A stretch of 64,000 nucleotides of DNA from Bradyrhizobium sp. Rc3b (GTDB taxonomy: Bacteria; Pseudomonadota; Alphaproteobacteria; Rhizobiales; Xanthobacteraceae): assembly GCF_900114915.1 (NCBI RefSeq), contig NZ_FOUS01000002.1, positions 558,001 through 622,000 on the forward strand. Reading direction: 5' to 3'. Shown in pieces: positions 54,098 through 63,229 of the stretch (positions are counted from its first letter, which is position 1; the number at the start of each line of letters is the position of its first letter). The translations under genes and the position numbers were made by a program. Below the pieces are notes generated by a model that was not told where the DNA came from, ran no database searches, and was given only the letters and a program-made list of their open reading frames with translations.

Positions 54098-56273
54098 GGA
54101 CAGCCTCCGCTTTCATGCGGGCTAAGAAAGCCACCCCCTCGGCCATGCGCTTTTCCCATGCATCGGACGAGGTGACCGAAGGCAGGCGCCCCCTTTCCTG
54201 TTTGAACTTTAGAGCTCGTTTCGCAAGCTCGCGAGCTTCCTCAACCGTAAAGCTGACGCGCTTAGCGGAAATGGCCGCCGCGACCTGCTTCAAGCTTTCC
54301 TCGCTCATGGTCTTGGCGAGAATGGCATAGGCCTCACCGAACGGATTGATCCGGTCAATTAGGTCGATGTCTAATTCGCGGACGTCCATCGCAAACTTCC
54401 GTACGCCGTCAATCAAAGCCGTGTTGGCCCTCGACTGATTGTCGCCGCTCGCGCCGCCGAGGACGATTTGCTTGGCCTGTTGCGTCAGGTTCAGGGCGGC
54501 GACCGCGTGCTGACGCACTGCCTCCTGATCCGCTTCATCCAGTTCGGGGTACCTGTCTTTGATGATCTTGCCCATGCGAATGACGGTAAGTTCTTCGGGC
54601 ACAAGTTCCTCATCGAACAAGCCGCGTTCGATGGCGGATTTATCTTGCACGAAAGCGGCGATGACTTCGTTCAAATCCTCGCGGCAGATACGCTCACCTT
54701 CCTTGCTCTTGGGTTCGACGAGACCCTTAATTTCGATCTGGAATTGGCCAGTTTGCTCGTTGAAGCCGACATTGGTCTTGTTCGGATCGTACCCGCCCTC
54801 GCCATAGTCGAAACCGGGAGTCGCTGTGTTACCGGGATTCTTCGGTTTGAATTCGAAACGCGGCGCAAGCACTTGCTCCATCAACAGGCTGGCGGCAATG
54901 GCCTTGAGTGTATCGTTGACCGCCTCCGTGACAATCTCCGCAGCTGCGTCCGGCTCGGCTATCAGGTTAGTAAAGCGAGCGCGGGTCTTGCCCGGCGCGT
55001 CGCGGGTCGCGCGTCCGATGATCTGCACGATCTCAGTCAGGCTGGCGCGATAGCCAATGGTGAGCGCATGTTCGCACCAAATCCAGTCGAAGCCTTCCTT
55101 TGCCATGCCAAGAGCAATGATGATATCCACATGGCCGCGGTTGTTCTTCTGCGTAGGGTCCTTTAGTGCGGCAGACACGCGGTCGCGCTTGCTCACATCG
55201 TCATCGACCAAATCGGCAATCTTCAGAATGCTGCCTGAGGCTGTCTTAACCAACTGAAATCCGGTCGTGGGATCGGCTCCCTGCCACTCACCCAGCTCTT
55301 CAATGATGTTTTCAACTTCTTTGATTTTATCCTTGGTGCTCTCGCGAGAATTAACGCTCGGAATGTGGATGATCGTTTTTTCTGTCGGGTCGAGGACTTT
55401 CAGAATGTCGTCAGTGTAAGAGCCGGAATAGAAGAAGTATCCAATATCGAGCTGCTTGAGATATTCGTAGCCGTTGAGTTGTTCATAGTAGGTATAGGTA
55501 ACGGCATCAAACTTCGCCTCGTCGTGCGGTGATAGCACCGCTTCCGCATCGCCACGAAAATACGAACCCGTCATCGCAACGATATGCACCTTATCGCGAG
55601 CAATGAACTGCCCAAGATGCAGGCCGAGCTTGTTATCGGGGTTTGCCGATACGTGATGAAATTCGTCCACAGCGATAAGCCGATTATCGAACTTCTCGAC
55701 CCCGAATTTATCCACTGCGAAGCGGAACGTCGCATGGGTGCAGACGAGCACCTTGTCGCTGCTGTCCAGGAACGTGCCAAGAGAGTTGACCTTGCCGCCG
55801 TTATCCGAGCCTGGCGCGTCACAGAGATTCCACTTCGGCACCACCGTCCAGTCGGCAAAGAAGCCATGCGCGGTCAACGGCTCATCGTGGAAACTCGCAC
55901 CGATGGATTTTTCTGGCACAACGATGATCGCTTGCTTGATTCCTTGATTGGCGAGCTTATCCAGCGCAATGAACATGAGAGCGCGGCTCTTGCCTGAGGC
56001 AGGAGGTGACTTAATGAGCAGATATTGCTCACCGCGACGCTCGTAAGCGCGCTCCTGCATCGGCCGCATGCCGAGCGCGTTGGCCTTGGTCGATCTGCCA
56101 GTACGGGCATAGGACACAGAGACCGATGGCACATGCGCCCGATGCGAGCTTCGTGGCAGCTTTAGCTTAGCCGATTTGAAAAAAGCTTCGTCCGCTTCCG
56201 GAATGTCGGACGTGTTGATTTCGCCGTCCGGCATTGCCGCTAGTTCAGCCAAGCGCTTTTTTGAGATACCCAT
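54087..56273 (-). CDS. DEAD/DEAH helicase with BrnA-like N-terminus
   Basis: 728 residues. Superfamily-2 motor: Walker A-like SPPASGKSRALM (about 89-100), DEFHH (203-207), MTGSYFR, and motif VI IGRATRDAPGKTR. Type III restriction 'Res'-like. Residues 1-40 (GISKKRLAELAAMPDGEINTSDIPEADEAFF, written in full only as its landmark SDIPEADEAFFKSA) look like the front of a BrnA antitoxin; the helicase family normally begins close to SHRAHVPSVSVSYARTG. The start overlaps brnT by 29 bp, as brnA does. Confidence 0.88.
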   Translation of the reverse strand: MGISKKRLAELAAMPDGEINTSDIPEADEAFFKSAKLKLPRSSHRAHVPSVSVSYARTGRSTKANALGMRPMQERAYERRGEQYLLIKSPPASGKSRALMFIALDKLANQGIKQAIIVVPEKSIGASFHDEPLTAHGFFADWTVVPKWNLCDAPGSDNGGKVNSLGTFLDSSDKVLVCTHATFRFAVDKFGVEKFDNRLIAVDEFHHVSANPDNKLGLHLGQFIARDKVHIVAMTGSYFRGDAEAVLSPHDEAKFDAVTYTYYEQLNGYEYLKQLDIGYFFYSGSYTDDILKVLDPTEKTIIHIPSVNSRESTKDKIKEVENIIEELGEWQGADPTTGFQLVKTASGSILKIADLVDDDVSKRDRVSAALKDPTQKNNRGHVDIIIALGMAKEGFDWIWCEHALTIGYRASLTEIVQIIGRATRDAPGKTRARFTNLIAEPDAAAEIVTEAVNDTLKAIAASLLMEQVLAPRFEFKPKNPGNTATPGFDYGEGGYDPNKTNVGFNEQTGQFQIEIKGLVEPKSKEGERICREDLNEVIAAFVQDKSAIERGLFDEELVPEELTVIRMGKIIKDRYPELDEADQEAVRQHAVAALNLTQQAKQIVLGGASGDNQSRANTALIDGVRKFAMDVRELDIDLIDRINPFGEAYAILAKTMSEESLKQVAAAISAKRVSFTVEEARELAKRALKFKQERGRLPSVTSSDAWEKRMAEGVAFLARMKAEAVRGE

Positions 56274-56529
56274 CGAAGTGCTTTCTTTCGTTCGGCGTTG
56301 CCTTGCGGGCGCTAATGATGCGAATCTTTCCGTTTCGATCTGTATGGACGACGCAGACGACGACCGATCCTTTCAGTAGACCGAAGCTCTTCTCCCTGTA
56401 CTCCTCGGCATTTTCCGCCGGCCCTGTCAGAACGGGTCCGCTAAAGATCAAAGCGGCCTCCTTGAACGACAAACCATGCTTTTGGAGGTTTGAAGCGTTC
56501 TTCTCGGGGTCCCATTCGAACCCATCCAT
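56245..56529 (-). CDS. brnT: BrnT-family ribonuclease toxin
   Basis: 94 residues: FEWDPEKNASNLQKHGLSFKEAALIF is the BrnT front, with RIISARKATPNERKHF near the end. BrnT is a RelE-fold ribonuclease normally neutralised by BrnA encoded directly downstream. Here the downstream frame is the helicase, whose first 40 residues resemble BrnA. No complete brnA is present. 158 bp after the methyltransferase stop. Confidence 0.88.
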   Translation of the reverse strand: MDGFEWDPEKNASNLQKHGLSFKEAALIFSGPVLTGPAENAEEYREKSFGLLKGSVVVCVVHTDRNGKIRIISARKATPNERKHFDGYLKKALG

Positions 56530-56687
56530 TCCTGTCCCCCGCCTGGTCCGCGTTCAATATACGTTCTGAGCAGTCATGGGTCCAGAACCCGGAGGGCCAG
56601 ACTGAATATTAGAGGCAGAAAATTCAGAGATGCGCGAGCAGATCGCACGCAGCATTTTCGTAGGTGGAGGGAGGTGACCTTGCCCGC

Positions 56688-59447
56688 TCACACGTTCGCT
56701 CCCACCTTGCTTTTCGTTATCCCTTGGCTGCCGATTATCTTCGTGTACAGCTCAAACAGCTTTTCCAATCTCTCGGTATCGTTGCGGAAGCGGCGCCCAA
56801 CATAAATACGTTCCAGCACTTCGTCATTGCGTTCATGCGCTTCGCGAAGATCGGCGGGCATGCTTCCAGCTTCGTAAAGCTCTGCGATGGTTGACGGGAA
56901 CAGTGCCTCACGCGCAAGGAGAATGCCTTCGGCGCAGTTGGTCAGATCGGCCTTATTCTTTTCGGTGAGCTTAGGAATTGGGAAAGTATTCCATCCAAGA
57001 GTGGATGAGTACCGGAGCCTACTTTCTAATTTACCGCATACAGTGGCAATCCACACAAGGTGCATCTTGGATAGGATGACTGCAAGTTCCCACATCGAGG
57101 GTGCGTATGTTGCGAACGCTAGATCTGAGATGATTGTGCTATCGTCAAAGACATCAGCCGGAACATACTCCCGGTTTTCTGATGATGTCTTCGCTACTGC
57201 AATTGATAAAGCATTCTTGTGCGCGCGCTGCGCAAATTTGTGAGGGATCGCGGCATATCCATTGGTGGTCTTGGCGGAAGAGGCTTTTCTGAAGGATCGC
57301 ACGCTCTCGATCCTACTAACAACCGCGGGGATCGTCGTCGCAATCGGCAAGAGCGCATCATCGATCCAAAGACACGTTCTATTTCTGTAGTGTACCAACT
57401 CCCGAGAGCCCACCAGACCTCGCAATAGCGGGGCTGCCGCGGGATGCTGAGCGATTAGGTCTTTTGCTTCATCATACGTCAAGATTAGATGGCCGCCATC
57501 GCGAGCCATGCTACCGGAAACCATAGAATCCAGTTCTGACGAAAGGACCCCATCTCTTGCCTGCACATATATTTCTGCGCCGGCAATGAGGTACGGCGAA
57601 ATGGATTCAACCTCTCTCTTTGTGTCGCCTTCGTACAAAACGCAACGTGAAGGTTTGGACCTTCCGACGCCTATGATTACACATTGCACAACAGCATTGT
57701 TGGATGCGTTGTTTCTCCACTTGAATCCTTGGTGGGCAAAAATGATGTGACAACCATCACCGTATAGCCGAGACCAGAGGTGAGCGACCTGCTCCCCTTC
57801 GCTGATGGAGCTGGTGGAAACAAAAGCGAAGATTGCAGGGCATCGTTTGGTGAATTGAGCCGCCTTCAGATACCAAGCCGTCACGTAGTCACAATCTTTG
57901 AAGTCGTTGCCTCCGCCGAAAACAAAGGACATATCCTCCTTCTGCGCTCTAGTTTGCTTTCGGGCTCCCTTAAACTGCGGGTTACCACAGATGTAGGTCT
58001 CGCCGCCTTCATTTTCGAAATCGACTTGCGCCTGATCGAGTGGTGAATGAAACAGGTCATCAGCCTGAAATTTTACGCCGGTACCTGTCGGAGGGCAGAC
58101 GCTGAGCCAATCGAGGCGCAAGGCATTGCCACATGTAATCCAGTTCTGAGCGTCGAGGGGGAGGAACTCCGCCAAGGCTTCCTTCTGGCCGCGATAGAGC
58201 ACATCGCATTGGAACTCCGCAATGATGAGAGCCAGACGCGCGATCTCGGCGGGGAAATCGCGCAGTTCGATGCCCCGAAAATTGGTAAGCGGGATTTCGG
58301 TACGGTAATCCGGCTCTCCGCGCCGCTGGTTGATCTCGGCCTCTATGGCGCGCATCGCCTTGTAGGCAATAACTAGGAAGTTGCCTGAGCCGCAGGCCGG
58401 ATCGAACACCCTGATCTTCGATATTCTCTTGCGCAGGTTCAGCAGCATGCGGGGACTATCACCTGCTTCCTCAAGCCGCCCCCCCAAGTCATCAAGGAAC
58501 AACGGATTCAGCACTTTCAGGATGTTGGGCACGCTGGTGTAGTGCATGCCCAGCGCGCCACGCTCTTCCTCGTCGGCTACAGCCTGAATCATTGATCCGA
58601 AAATATCGGGATTGATCTTTTTCCAGTCGAGCCTGCCGATGTGGATTAGGTAGGAACGCGCGATCTTGCTGAAGCGCGGCACGTCCGTGCTGCCCGAAAA
58701 GAGGCCGCCGTTCACATAGGGAAAGGCATCCGCCCAGCGGGACAGCTTCGCGCCGGCGCGATCCTCGGCCTTGGTATTCATGGCGCGGAAGATTGTTCCG
58801 ATCACCTCATGGGTGTTAGACGAATCCTTCTTGCTCATCTGCTCAACCGTGTCGGTGAACAGATCGACCTTGCGGAAAATGTCTGTGTCTTCGGCAAAGA
58901 AGCAAAAGATCAGCCGCGCCATGAAGTGGTTCATGTCGTGGCCGCGCGCCGCCGTTCCCCAATCGGGATTATCCTTCAGGAGTTCAATGTAAAGCCGATT
59001 CAGGCGACTGGTCGCGCGAATATCGAAGGAGCTTTCACGAACCTGTTCGACGGTCGTGATACCGGCCAGTGGTAGGAAGAAACCAAAATGGTCGGGAAAG
59101 TCGGGGTAGGCGCAGGCAAGCGTTTCGCCGCTGTTCAGGTCCTCCGCCTCGAAAGAGTCTCCGTCCGTGGCCAAAATGAACTTGGCCTTAGCCTTAGCTG
59201 TCGCCGGGCTTGCCTTCAGCGCGGCGAGAGTTTTGGTGACTTCGCCGGACGTAGCAACAGCGACGTGAATGTTGTTGGTCTGAAGGACACCTCCGAGGTC
59301 GGATTTGTTCGATTCGCCCTTCCGCAGGCGCTTGAGAGTGGTGTCCTTGTTGCCGAAGGCTTGAAGGAACGCGAAAGGGAACTCCTTTGCGTCGAACGGC
59401 TGCTCAGCGAGGGCGGATATTGCCTCCTCAATCTCGACGGCGTTCAT
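56688..59447 (-). CDS. Eco57I-class DNA adenine methyltransferase
   Basis: 919 residues. Motif I is VFDPACGSGNFL (about 347-358), motif II region FRGIELRDFPAEIARLALI. Motif IV reads GNPQF (489-492) where this class has NPPY or NPPF. The last 350 residues should hold the target-recognition part. The N-terminal 140 residues have no D...ExK nuclease signature, so cleavage is left to partners. Four-base overlap with the HigA-type gene. It should mark host DNA for the helicase/GIY-YIG system. Confidence 0.87.
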   Translation of the reverse strand: MNAVEIEEAISALAEQPFDAKEFPFAFLQAFGNKDTTLKRLRKGESNKSDLGGVLQTNNIHVAVATSGEVTKTLAALKASPATAKAKAKFILATDGDSFEAEDLNSGETLACAYPDFPDHFGFFLPLAGITTVEQVRESSFDIRATSRLNRLYIELLKDNPDWGTAARGHDMNHFMARLIFCFFAEDTDIFRKVDLFTDTVEQMSKKDSSNTHEVIGTIFRAMNTKAEDRAGAKLSRWADAFPYVNGGLFSGSTDVPRFSKIARSYLIHIGRLDWKKINPDIFGSMIQAVADEEERGALGMHYTSVPNILKVLNPLFLDDLGGRLEEAGDSPRMLLNLRKRISKIRVFDPACGSGNFLVIAYKAMRAIEAEINQRRGEPDYRTEIPLTNFRGIELRDFPAEIARLALIIAEFQCDVLYRGQKEALAEFLPLDAQNWITCGNALRLDWLSVCPPTGTGVKFQADDLFHSPLDQAQVDFENEGGETYICGNPQFKGARKQTRAQKEDMSFVFGGGNDFKDCDYVTAWYLKAAQFTKRCPAIFAFVSTSSISEGEQVAHLWSRLYGDGCHIIFAHQGFKWRNNASNNAVVQCVIIGVGRSKPSRCVLYEGDTKREVESISPYLIAGAEIYVQARDGVLSSELDSMVSGSMARDGGHLILTYDEAKDLIAQHPAAAPLLRGLVGSRELVHYRNRTCLWIDDALLPIATTIPAVVSRIESVRSFRKASSAKTTNGYAAIPHKFAQRAHKNALSIAVAKTSSENREYVPADVFDDSTIISDLAFATYAPSMWELAVILSKMHLVWIATVCGKLESRLRYSSTLGWNTFPIPKLTEKNKADLTNCAEGILLAREALFPSTIAELYEAGSMPADLREAHERNDEVLERIYVGRRFRNDTERLEKLFELYTKIIGSQGITKSKVGANV

Positions 59448-59752
59448 ACTTCCCCCCGCGACGCTTCGTTGACACGATGCATCGACGCGCGAAAAGGCTG
59501 GACCTTGATCTTGTTGGCCCGACGCATCACCTCGGTCAGCTCGTAATCAAGCTGCCGGATCAGCCATTCGCGGGCTGGTGTGCCAAACGCCTTTTCTAAC
59601 CGGACGGCCATCTCGGGTGAGATGCCGGATCGGGAGTTCAGCAAGTTGCTGAGGGTCTGTCGATCGACTCCCAGGATTCGAGCGGCATCGGTTACGCTCA
59701 ATCCATGCTTTTCAATGCAATCCTGCCGGACGGCCGTTCCTGGGTGCATCAA
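59444..59752 (-). CDS. HigA-family antitoxin-like regulator
   Basis: 102 residues. XRE helix-turn-helix: HGLSVTDAARILGVDRQTLSNLLNSRSGISPEMAVRLEKAFG, ending in a helical tail. HigA normally pairs with HigB, but no higB-like frame is present in the 310 bp upstream. Overlapping the methyltransferase gene, it may act as a controller of this restriction-like operon. Confidence 0.85.
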   Translation of the reverse strand: MMHPGTAVRQDCIEKHGLSVTDAARILGVDRQTLSNLLNSRSGISPEMAVRLEKAFGTPAREWLIRQLDYELTEVMRRANKIKVQPFRASMHRVNEASRGEV

Positions 59753-60063
59753 TAGACTCGCGTAGCCCTGTGGTTCATCACTGCCTATAGTGATAATCGA
59801 CGCTCGACAAGATGGAGAAGCGCGTTGTAGTTGTGGACGGCTTCGTCAGGGCTGGCGGCATGCAAACGGTCTGACAGCGGGCAAGCAGGCCGCCGCGGAT
59901 GGCGATCGCGGAATCAGTGTATCCTGCGCTCGATGAGGAGCGGGGGCATTCCATTCCAGTTTGATATGACCGAGCTGCTTTCGCGGGCGCGGCGGCAATT
60001 CAATAAGCGCGCGTCGGCTGAGCCTTCCGTTCATCTCGATAGCGGTCAGTCCGAGCGCGGGCG
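59753..60063. other. Gap upstream of the HigA gene
   Basis: About 310 bp. Searched for a HigB-type frame on the minus strand; none was found. Likely promoter region for the restriction-like operon. Confidence 0.45.
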
Positions 60064-61113
60064 CTACTCCAGGCTGAGGTCGAATGCGCGTTGCGTGATC
60101 CACATGTTGATCCGGGCGGATATCCAATAGGAGGGGCTTCGTCCCGGCAGCACGCCCGTCGCGGCCATTCTGATCTGTTCGCTGCCCCAGCAGTCGGGTA
60201 AAGCCTTCCCATACGAACCAACGATGTTCCTCGCTGCCGCTGCATATCCGCCGTCATCAGATCTCAATCGGCTAAAGGCAAACCGTTGGCCATCGAAGAC
60301 GTCGATCCGCGGCACCCAGGTGCCGCCACGGGTGGGGTACCGGATTGGATGCACAGCCGCATAGTCCGAGTAAACGAGTGGCATATTCCGATAGGTGGAC
60401 TTCAGCTGCTGGAATAGTGGAATCTCCAACGCCTCGAACTCACCACCATCGTCTTCGCCATATTCTCCGGAGCCAACCGCCTTGGGAAAGGAGGAGCCTG
60501 GGAAGGCCACAAGATGGGACGGTTGGTTTCCGATGACGGTTGTTAGGTACTGTCGACAGCGATCCGCGTATACGGGAAGCAGACCTTGTTCCAGGAAATA
60601 GAGGCTGCCGATAATGATGATCCGATCCCTGTCGACTATTTCGAGTGCCCATCGATAGAGGCGAGCGGCATCGTCGCGATCGGTGGCTGAGGTCCTCAAG
60701 GCAATTTGGGTGTGAGCATCAGCGAACTTTGCTACCTGACGCTTGAATTCGGCCTCATCGCCGCCCTCGACATATAAAAGACACGGCACCACATTGCTGG
60801 AAAATGCCGAAGCTACGAAGCTGCGCCATTTTGCGTAACCATTCGTTTCGTCGAAGAACGCCTCCATTTCCTCATTCATCAGGTCCGCCTCGGTTGTCAC
60901 GTCAAGGACGAAACGAGACAATCCAGAGGCTTCAACTAATTGTTCAGCTCGCCGATGAACGGAGCCATGCGGAGCTTTCTTGGTCACCCTTGAGCGGGTG
61001 ATTTCAAACGCAGGTAAAATCCGATCCCGAACCTCCTGGCTCAGGTATCGCAATGCTCTCAGCTCTGAGTCAGAGGTCTTCAGATTTGGGATATAGATTG
61101 GATCCAAGCTCAT
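60064..61113 (-). CDS. Beta-family protein (T4 beta-protein-like)
   Basis: 349 residues starting MSLDPIYIPNLKTSDSELRAL. The LKTSDSELRALRYLSQEVRDRILPAFEITR front and later RDDAARLYRWALEI, YSDYAAVHP and the C-terminal ARINMWITQRAFD fit the 'beta family' proteins named after a phage T4 gene. Biochemical role unknown. Overlaps the ImmA gene by four bases and is last in a three-gene operon. Confidence 0.75.
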   Translation of the reverse strand: MSLDPIYIPNLKTSDSELRALRYLSQEVRDRILPAFEITRSRVTKKAPHGSVHRRAEQLVEASGLSRFVLDVTTEADLMNEEMEAFFDETNGYAKWRSFVASAFSSNVVPCLLYVEGGDEAEFKRQVAKFADAHTQIALRTSATDRDDAARLYRWALEIVDRDRIIIIGSLYFLEQGLLPVYADRCRQYLTTVIGNQPSHLVAFPGSSFPKAVGSGEYGEDDGGEFEALEIPLFQQLKSTYRNMPLVYSDYAAVHPIRYPTRGGTWVPRIDVFDGQRFAFSRLRSDDGGYAAAARNIVGSYGKALPDCWGSEQIRMAATGVLPGRSPSYWISARINMWITQRAFDLSLE

Positions 61114-61649
61114 CCAACAATTCGCTCTTCGCCGAGCGCTTCTGCTCTGAACTTTGCGGCTGCTGGAGACACTCCAAAGTGCCGCGCAAGTGTTTCCAAA
61201 CTTGCGCGCTGAGCTAAGACCACCGTCCGAAATTCGGTTTCCGGCATAAGCAATTTCGACGCAAAAGCATTCGCCTCGCTTTCACGGCGATCGTATTGCA
61301 GTTCCCTCCGAAACAAAGCTCGATCTTCGAAGTTTCCGATATCCCGGTGTAGAAAATAGTGACCCAACTCATGTGCCAACGTGAATCGCTGGCGGTTTCG
61401 GTGATGCAGTGAGTTAACACCGATCAGCCATTCGCCATTCCTGCGCCGTAGAAACCCTGAAATGTCATCCGCGAGCGGCAAGTACTCGACTTGTATGCCG
61501 ACCGATGTTGCGAGCCCCTCGACATCGAATGGAATTCCTCTCAAGCCGCGACTTTGGGCAATACGATGTGCATCCCGGGCTGCGATGTCGGCCGAGTATT
61601 CGGCAGGAGGTCGTGGTGCAACAATGTTGCGTCTAAGTATCGCCATCAC
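61110..61649 (-). CDS. ImmA/IrrE-family metallopeptidase
   Basis: 179 residues. The zinc-peptidase motif TLAHELGHYFLH (HELGH at about 93-97) and a downstream Glu in ESEANAFASKLLMP are intact. ImmA/IrrE enzymes cut repressors, for example to relieve lysogeny or switch on stress genes. Here it has no linked XRE repressor of the usual kind; four-base overlaps tie it to the membrane protein before it and to the beta-family gene after it. Confidence 0.87.
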   Translation of the reverse strand: MMAILRRNIVAPRPPAEYSADIAARDAHRIAQSRGLRGIPFDVEGLATSVGIQVEYLPLADDISGFLRRRNGEWLIGVNSLHHRNRQRFTLAHELGHYFLHRDIGNFEDRALFRRELQYDRRESEANAFASKLLMPETEFRTVVLAQRASLETLARHFGVSPAAAKFRAEALGEERIVG

Positions 61650-62221
61650 TCTTCTTTCTCTGCAGGAGCCCGTTTTTCAATTAGCTCCTGCACTCGATTT
61701 TCCAGTTCGCGTATTCGGACCGATGCCTGCTCCAGGTCCACCAATCGATCCTCAATCGATTCCATTTCAAGTTGAACCGAAAGGTCAATCTTTGAGCCGA
61801 TGTGTTTGTCGAACGGCACGGAGTTGAAATGCGTGGTCACGGTCTTCGTTATTAGGGAGTCGGAGACGTCCTCGATCTGTCGCCGGGCATTTGCTTGAAC
61901 TGCAAAATAGCTTAGGGCGCCGAAGACAAAGAACGTTGCAATGAGGACCTGAATCATCGTCGAGTAGAACGCGCTGACATTTGTAAGCAAATCATTCGAG
62001 GAAATCAGCGCGCCTTTCTGGAGCAGATCGGCAATCATCGCGCTCTGCTCGGCGGTAAGCTCCAGCGGTTTCGAGGAAACCAGGACGCCATGAGCGGAGA
62101 GTATGGCTTCTCGAACTGGCTTCGCTGAGACGATCACGCCTAAAGTCAGGAATGCAAAGGTCCCAAGTAACGCACCAAAAGTCACCGACAGACAGTGACC
62201 GATCCTCCCCATCCGTTTCAT
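61646..62221 (-). CDS. Membrane protein with coiled-coil tail
   Basis: 191 residues: two hydrophobic segments (about 10-31 and 88-108) and a C-terminal coiled coil (MESIEDRLVDLEQASVRIRELENRVQELIEK). The loop between the segments should face the periplasm. No family recognised. First gene of the operon with the ImmA-type peptidase and beta-family genes, all joined by four-base overlaps. Confidence 0.75.
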   Translation of the reverse strand: MKRMGRIGHCLSVTFGALLGTFAFLTLGVIVSAKPVREAILSAHGVLVSSKPLELTAEQSAMIADLLQKGALISSNDLLTNVSAFYSTMIQVLIATFFVFGALSYFAVQANARRQIEDVSDSLITKTVTTHFNSVPFDKHIGSKIDLSVQLEMESIEDRLVDLEQASVRIRELENRVQELIEKRAPAEKEE

Positions 62222-62571
62222 TCGAAGTTTCCCACAGCCCCGCAGTTATTATGATCGGTTAAGGCGAGTCGGGAAATAGGAGTGCCCAAGCCCCACGCGA
62301 CCGAACCACCCGGCTTCCATCTGGGCATTCCCCGACCAAATCACCATCCGGGCTCGGCGATCCAATGCGTCAAGAATGGCTCGCACCTGGTTGCCTATGG
62401 TATTATGGCACCTCAGTCAGGTCAGGTCAGCTACATCGGTCGTTTTTCTTGCTTAAAACTGTTAAGTGTGCATCTTATGGCTTTACCTGCTTCAGTTGGC
62501 AGTCCTGACGGCGGTGACCCTTTTTGCTCAAAGACACCGCCCGCCAGTTCCACAAAGCGCTTGGAGTCGCC
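62222..62571. other. Divergent intergenic region
   Basis: 350 bp between the membrane protein (minus) and the 62572 gene (plus). Contains a short tandem CAGGTCAGGTCAGC near 62417. Promoters for both directions are expected; no gene is seen. Confidence 0.4.
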
Positions 62572-63039
62572 ATGCAGATTGAAATTAAGATCGACGGGCT
62601 CTCGTTCGTCAATATGCAGCTTAACGAAGCCGTTCTTGCAAAGCTCCTTGGTGGCGCACGCGCCGTCGAGGGTGTTCCCCGTAGCACGCCCATCACCGTG
62701 GTTCAGACTCAGGATCTTCTCTCCAGGATCGACGCAAAGAGCGTTCAGTTTCTGAAGCAGATCGCTGTCAACGGCGGTGAGATTAGTTGGGGTGAGATGC
62801 GCCGGATCTTCGGCATAAGCGATGCCGCCGCCGGAGGCTGGACCGAGTTCTCTTCCAGCTATGGCAAGGGCATCACGCGAGCGTTGCGCAACCTCACCGG
62901 CGACAAATCGGCGCGCCTGGTTTGCTGGAATGATGATGACTGGCCCGACGGTGGACGCGCTGGCGCCTGGGATGATTGCAAGGTGTTTATCGATGGGCTC
63001 GCTTTGAAATCGCTTCGCGAGGCAACCGGCATCGCCTGA
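62572..63039 (+). CDS. Hypothetical protein at the right island end
   Basis: 155 residues from ATG 62572 (GGAG five bases before). MQIEIKIDGLSFVNMQLNEAVLAKLLGG..., then SVQFLKQIAVNGGEISWGEMRRIFGI and RALRNLTGDKSARLVCWNDDDWPDGG. The mixed aromatic/acidic composition and the terminator behind it support coding. No family recognised. An antisense frame from 63084 is rejected. Confidence 0.72.
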   Translation: MQIEIKIDGLSFVNMQLNEAVLAKLLGGARAVEGVPRSTPITVVQTQDLLSRIDAKSVQFLKQIAVNGGEISWGEMRRIFGISDAAAGGWTEFSSSYGKGITRALRNLTGDKSARLVCWNDDDWPDGGRAGAWDDCKVFIDGLALKSLREATGIA

Positions 63040-63072
63040 GGCTGGCAGTCGCCTGAGCTTGTCAAATGCGCA

Positions 63073-63099
63073 AAGGGGCTCCATGGCGGAGCCCCTTTT
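63073..63099 (+). terminator. Rho-independent terminator after the 62572 gene
   Basis: AAGGGGCTCC (63073-63082), loop ATGGC, GGAGCCCCTT (63088-63097) followed by TT. Strong stem with a short T-run. Confidence 0.75.
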
Positions 63100-63229
63100 A
63101 GTTGGTGGCGACCCGACGCTGTGCCGGAATGAGTTGCAGGAGGCGCAGCGGGAGCGCTGTAGGGCCGAGGCTTCTCTTCACGGTCAGGCGTCGGAGGGGA
63201 TGGGCAGTGCTGGCAGAGCCGGAGGCCAG

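Noticed and set aside
59753..60063. Possible higB upstream of the HigA gene
   Set aside because: No frame shows the HigB features; a 93-codon frame from 60127 is rich in Pro/Arg and not a RelE fold.
62431..63084. 217-codon minus-strand frame at the right island end
   Set aside because: The plus-strand frame 62572-63039 has a ribosome site, better composition and a terminator; this one is its antisense.
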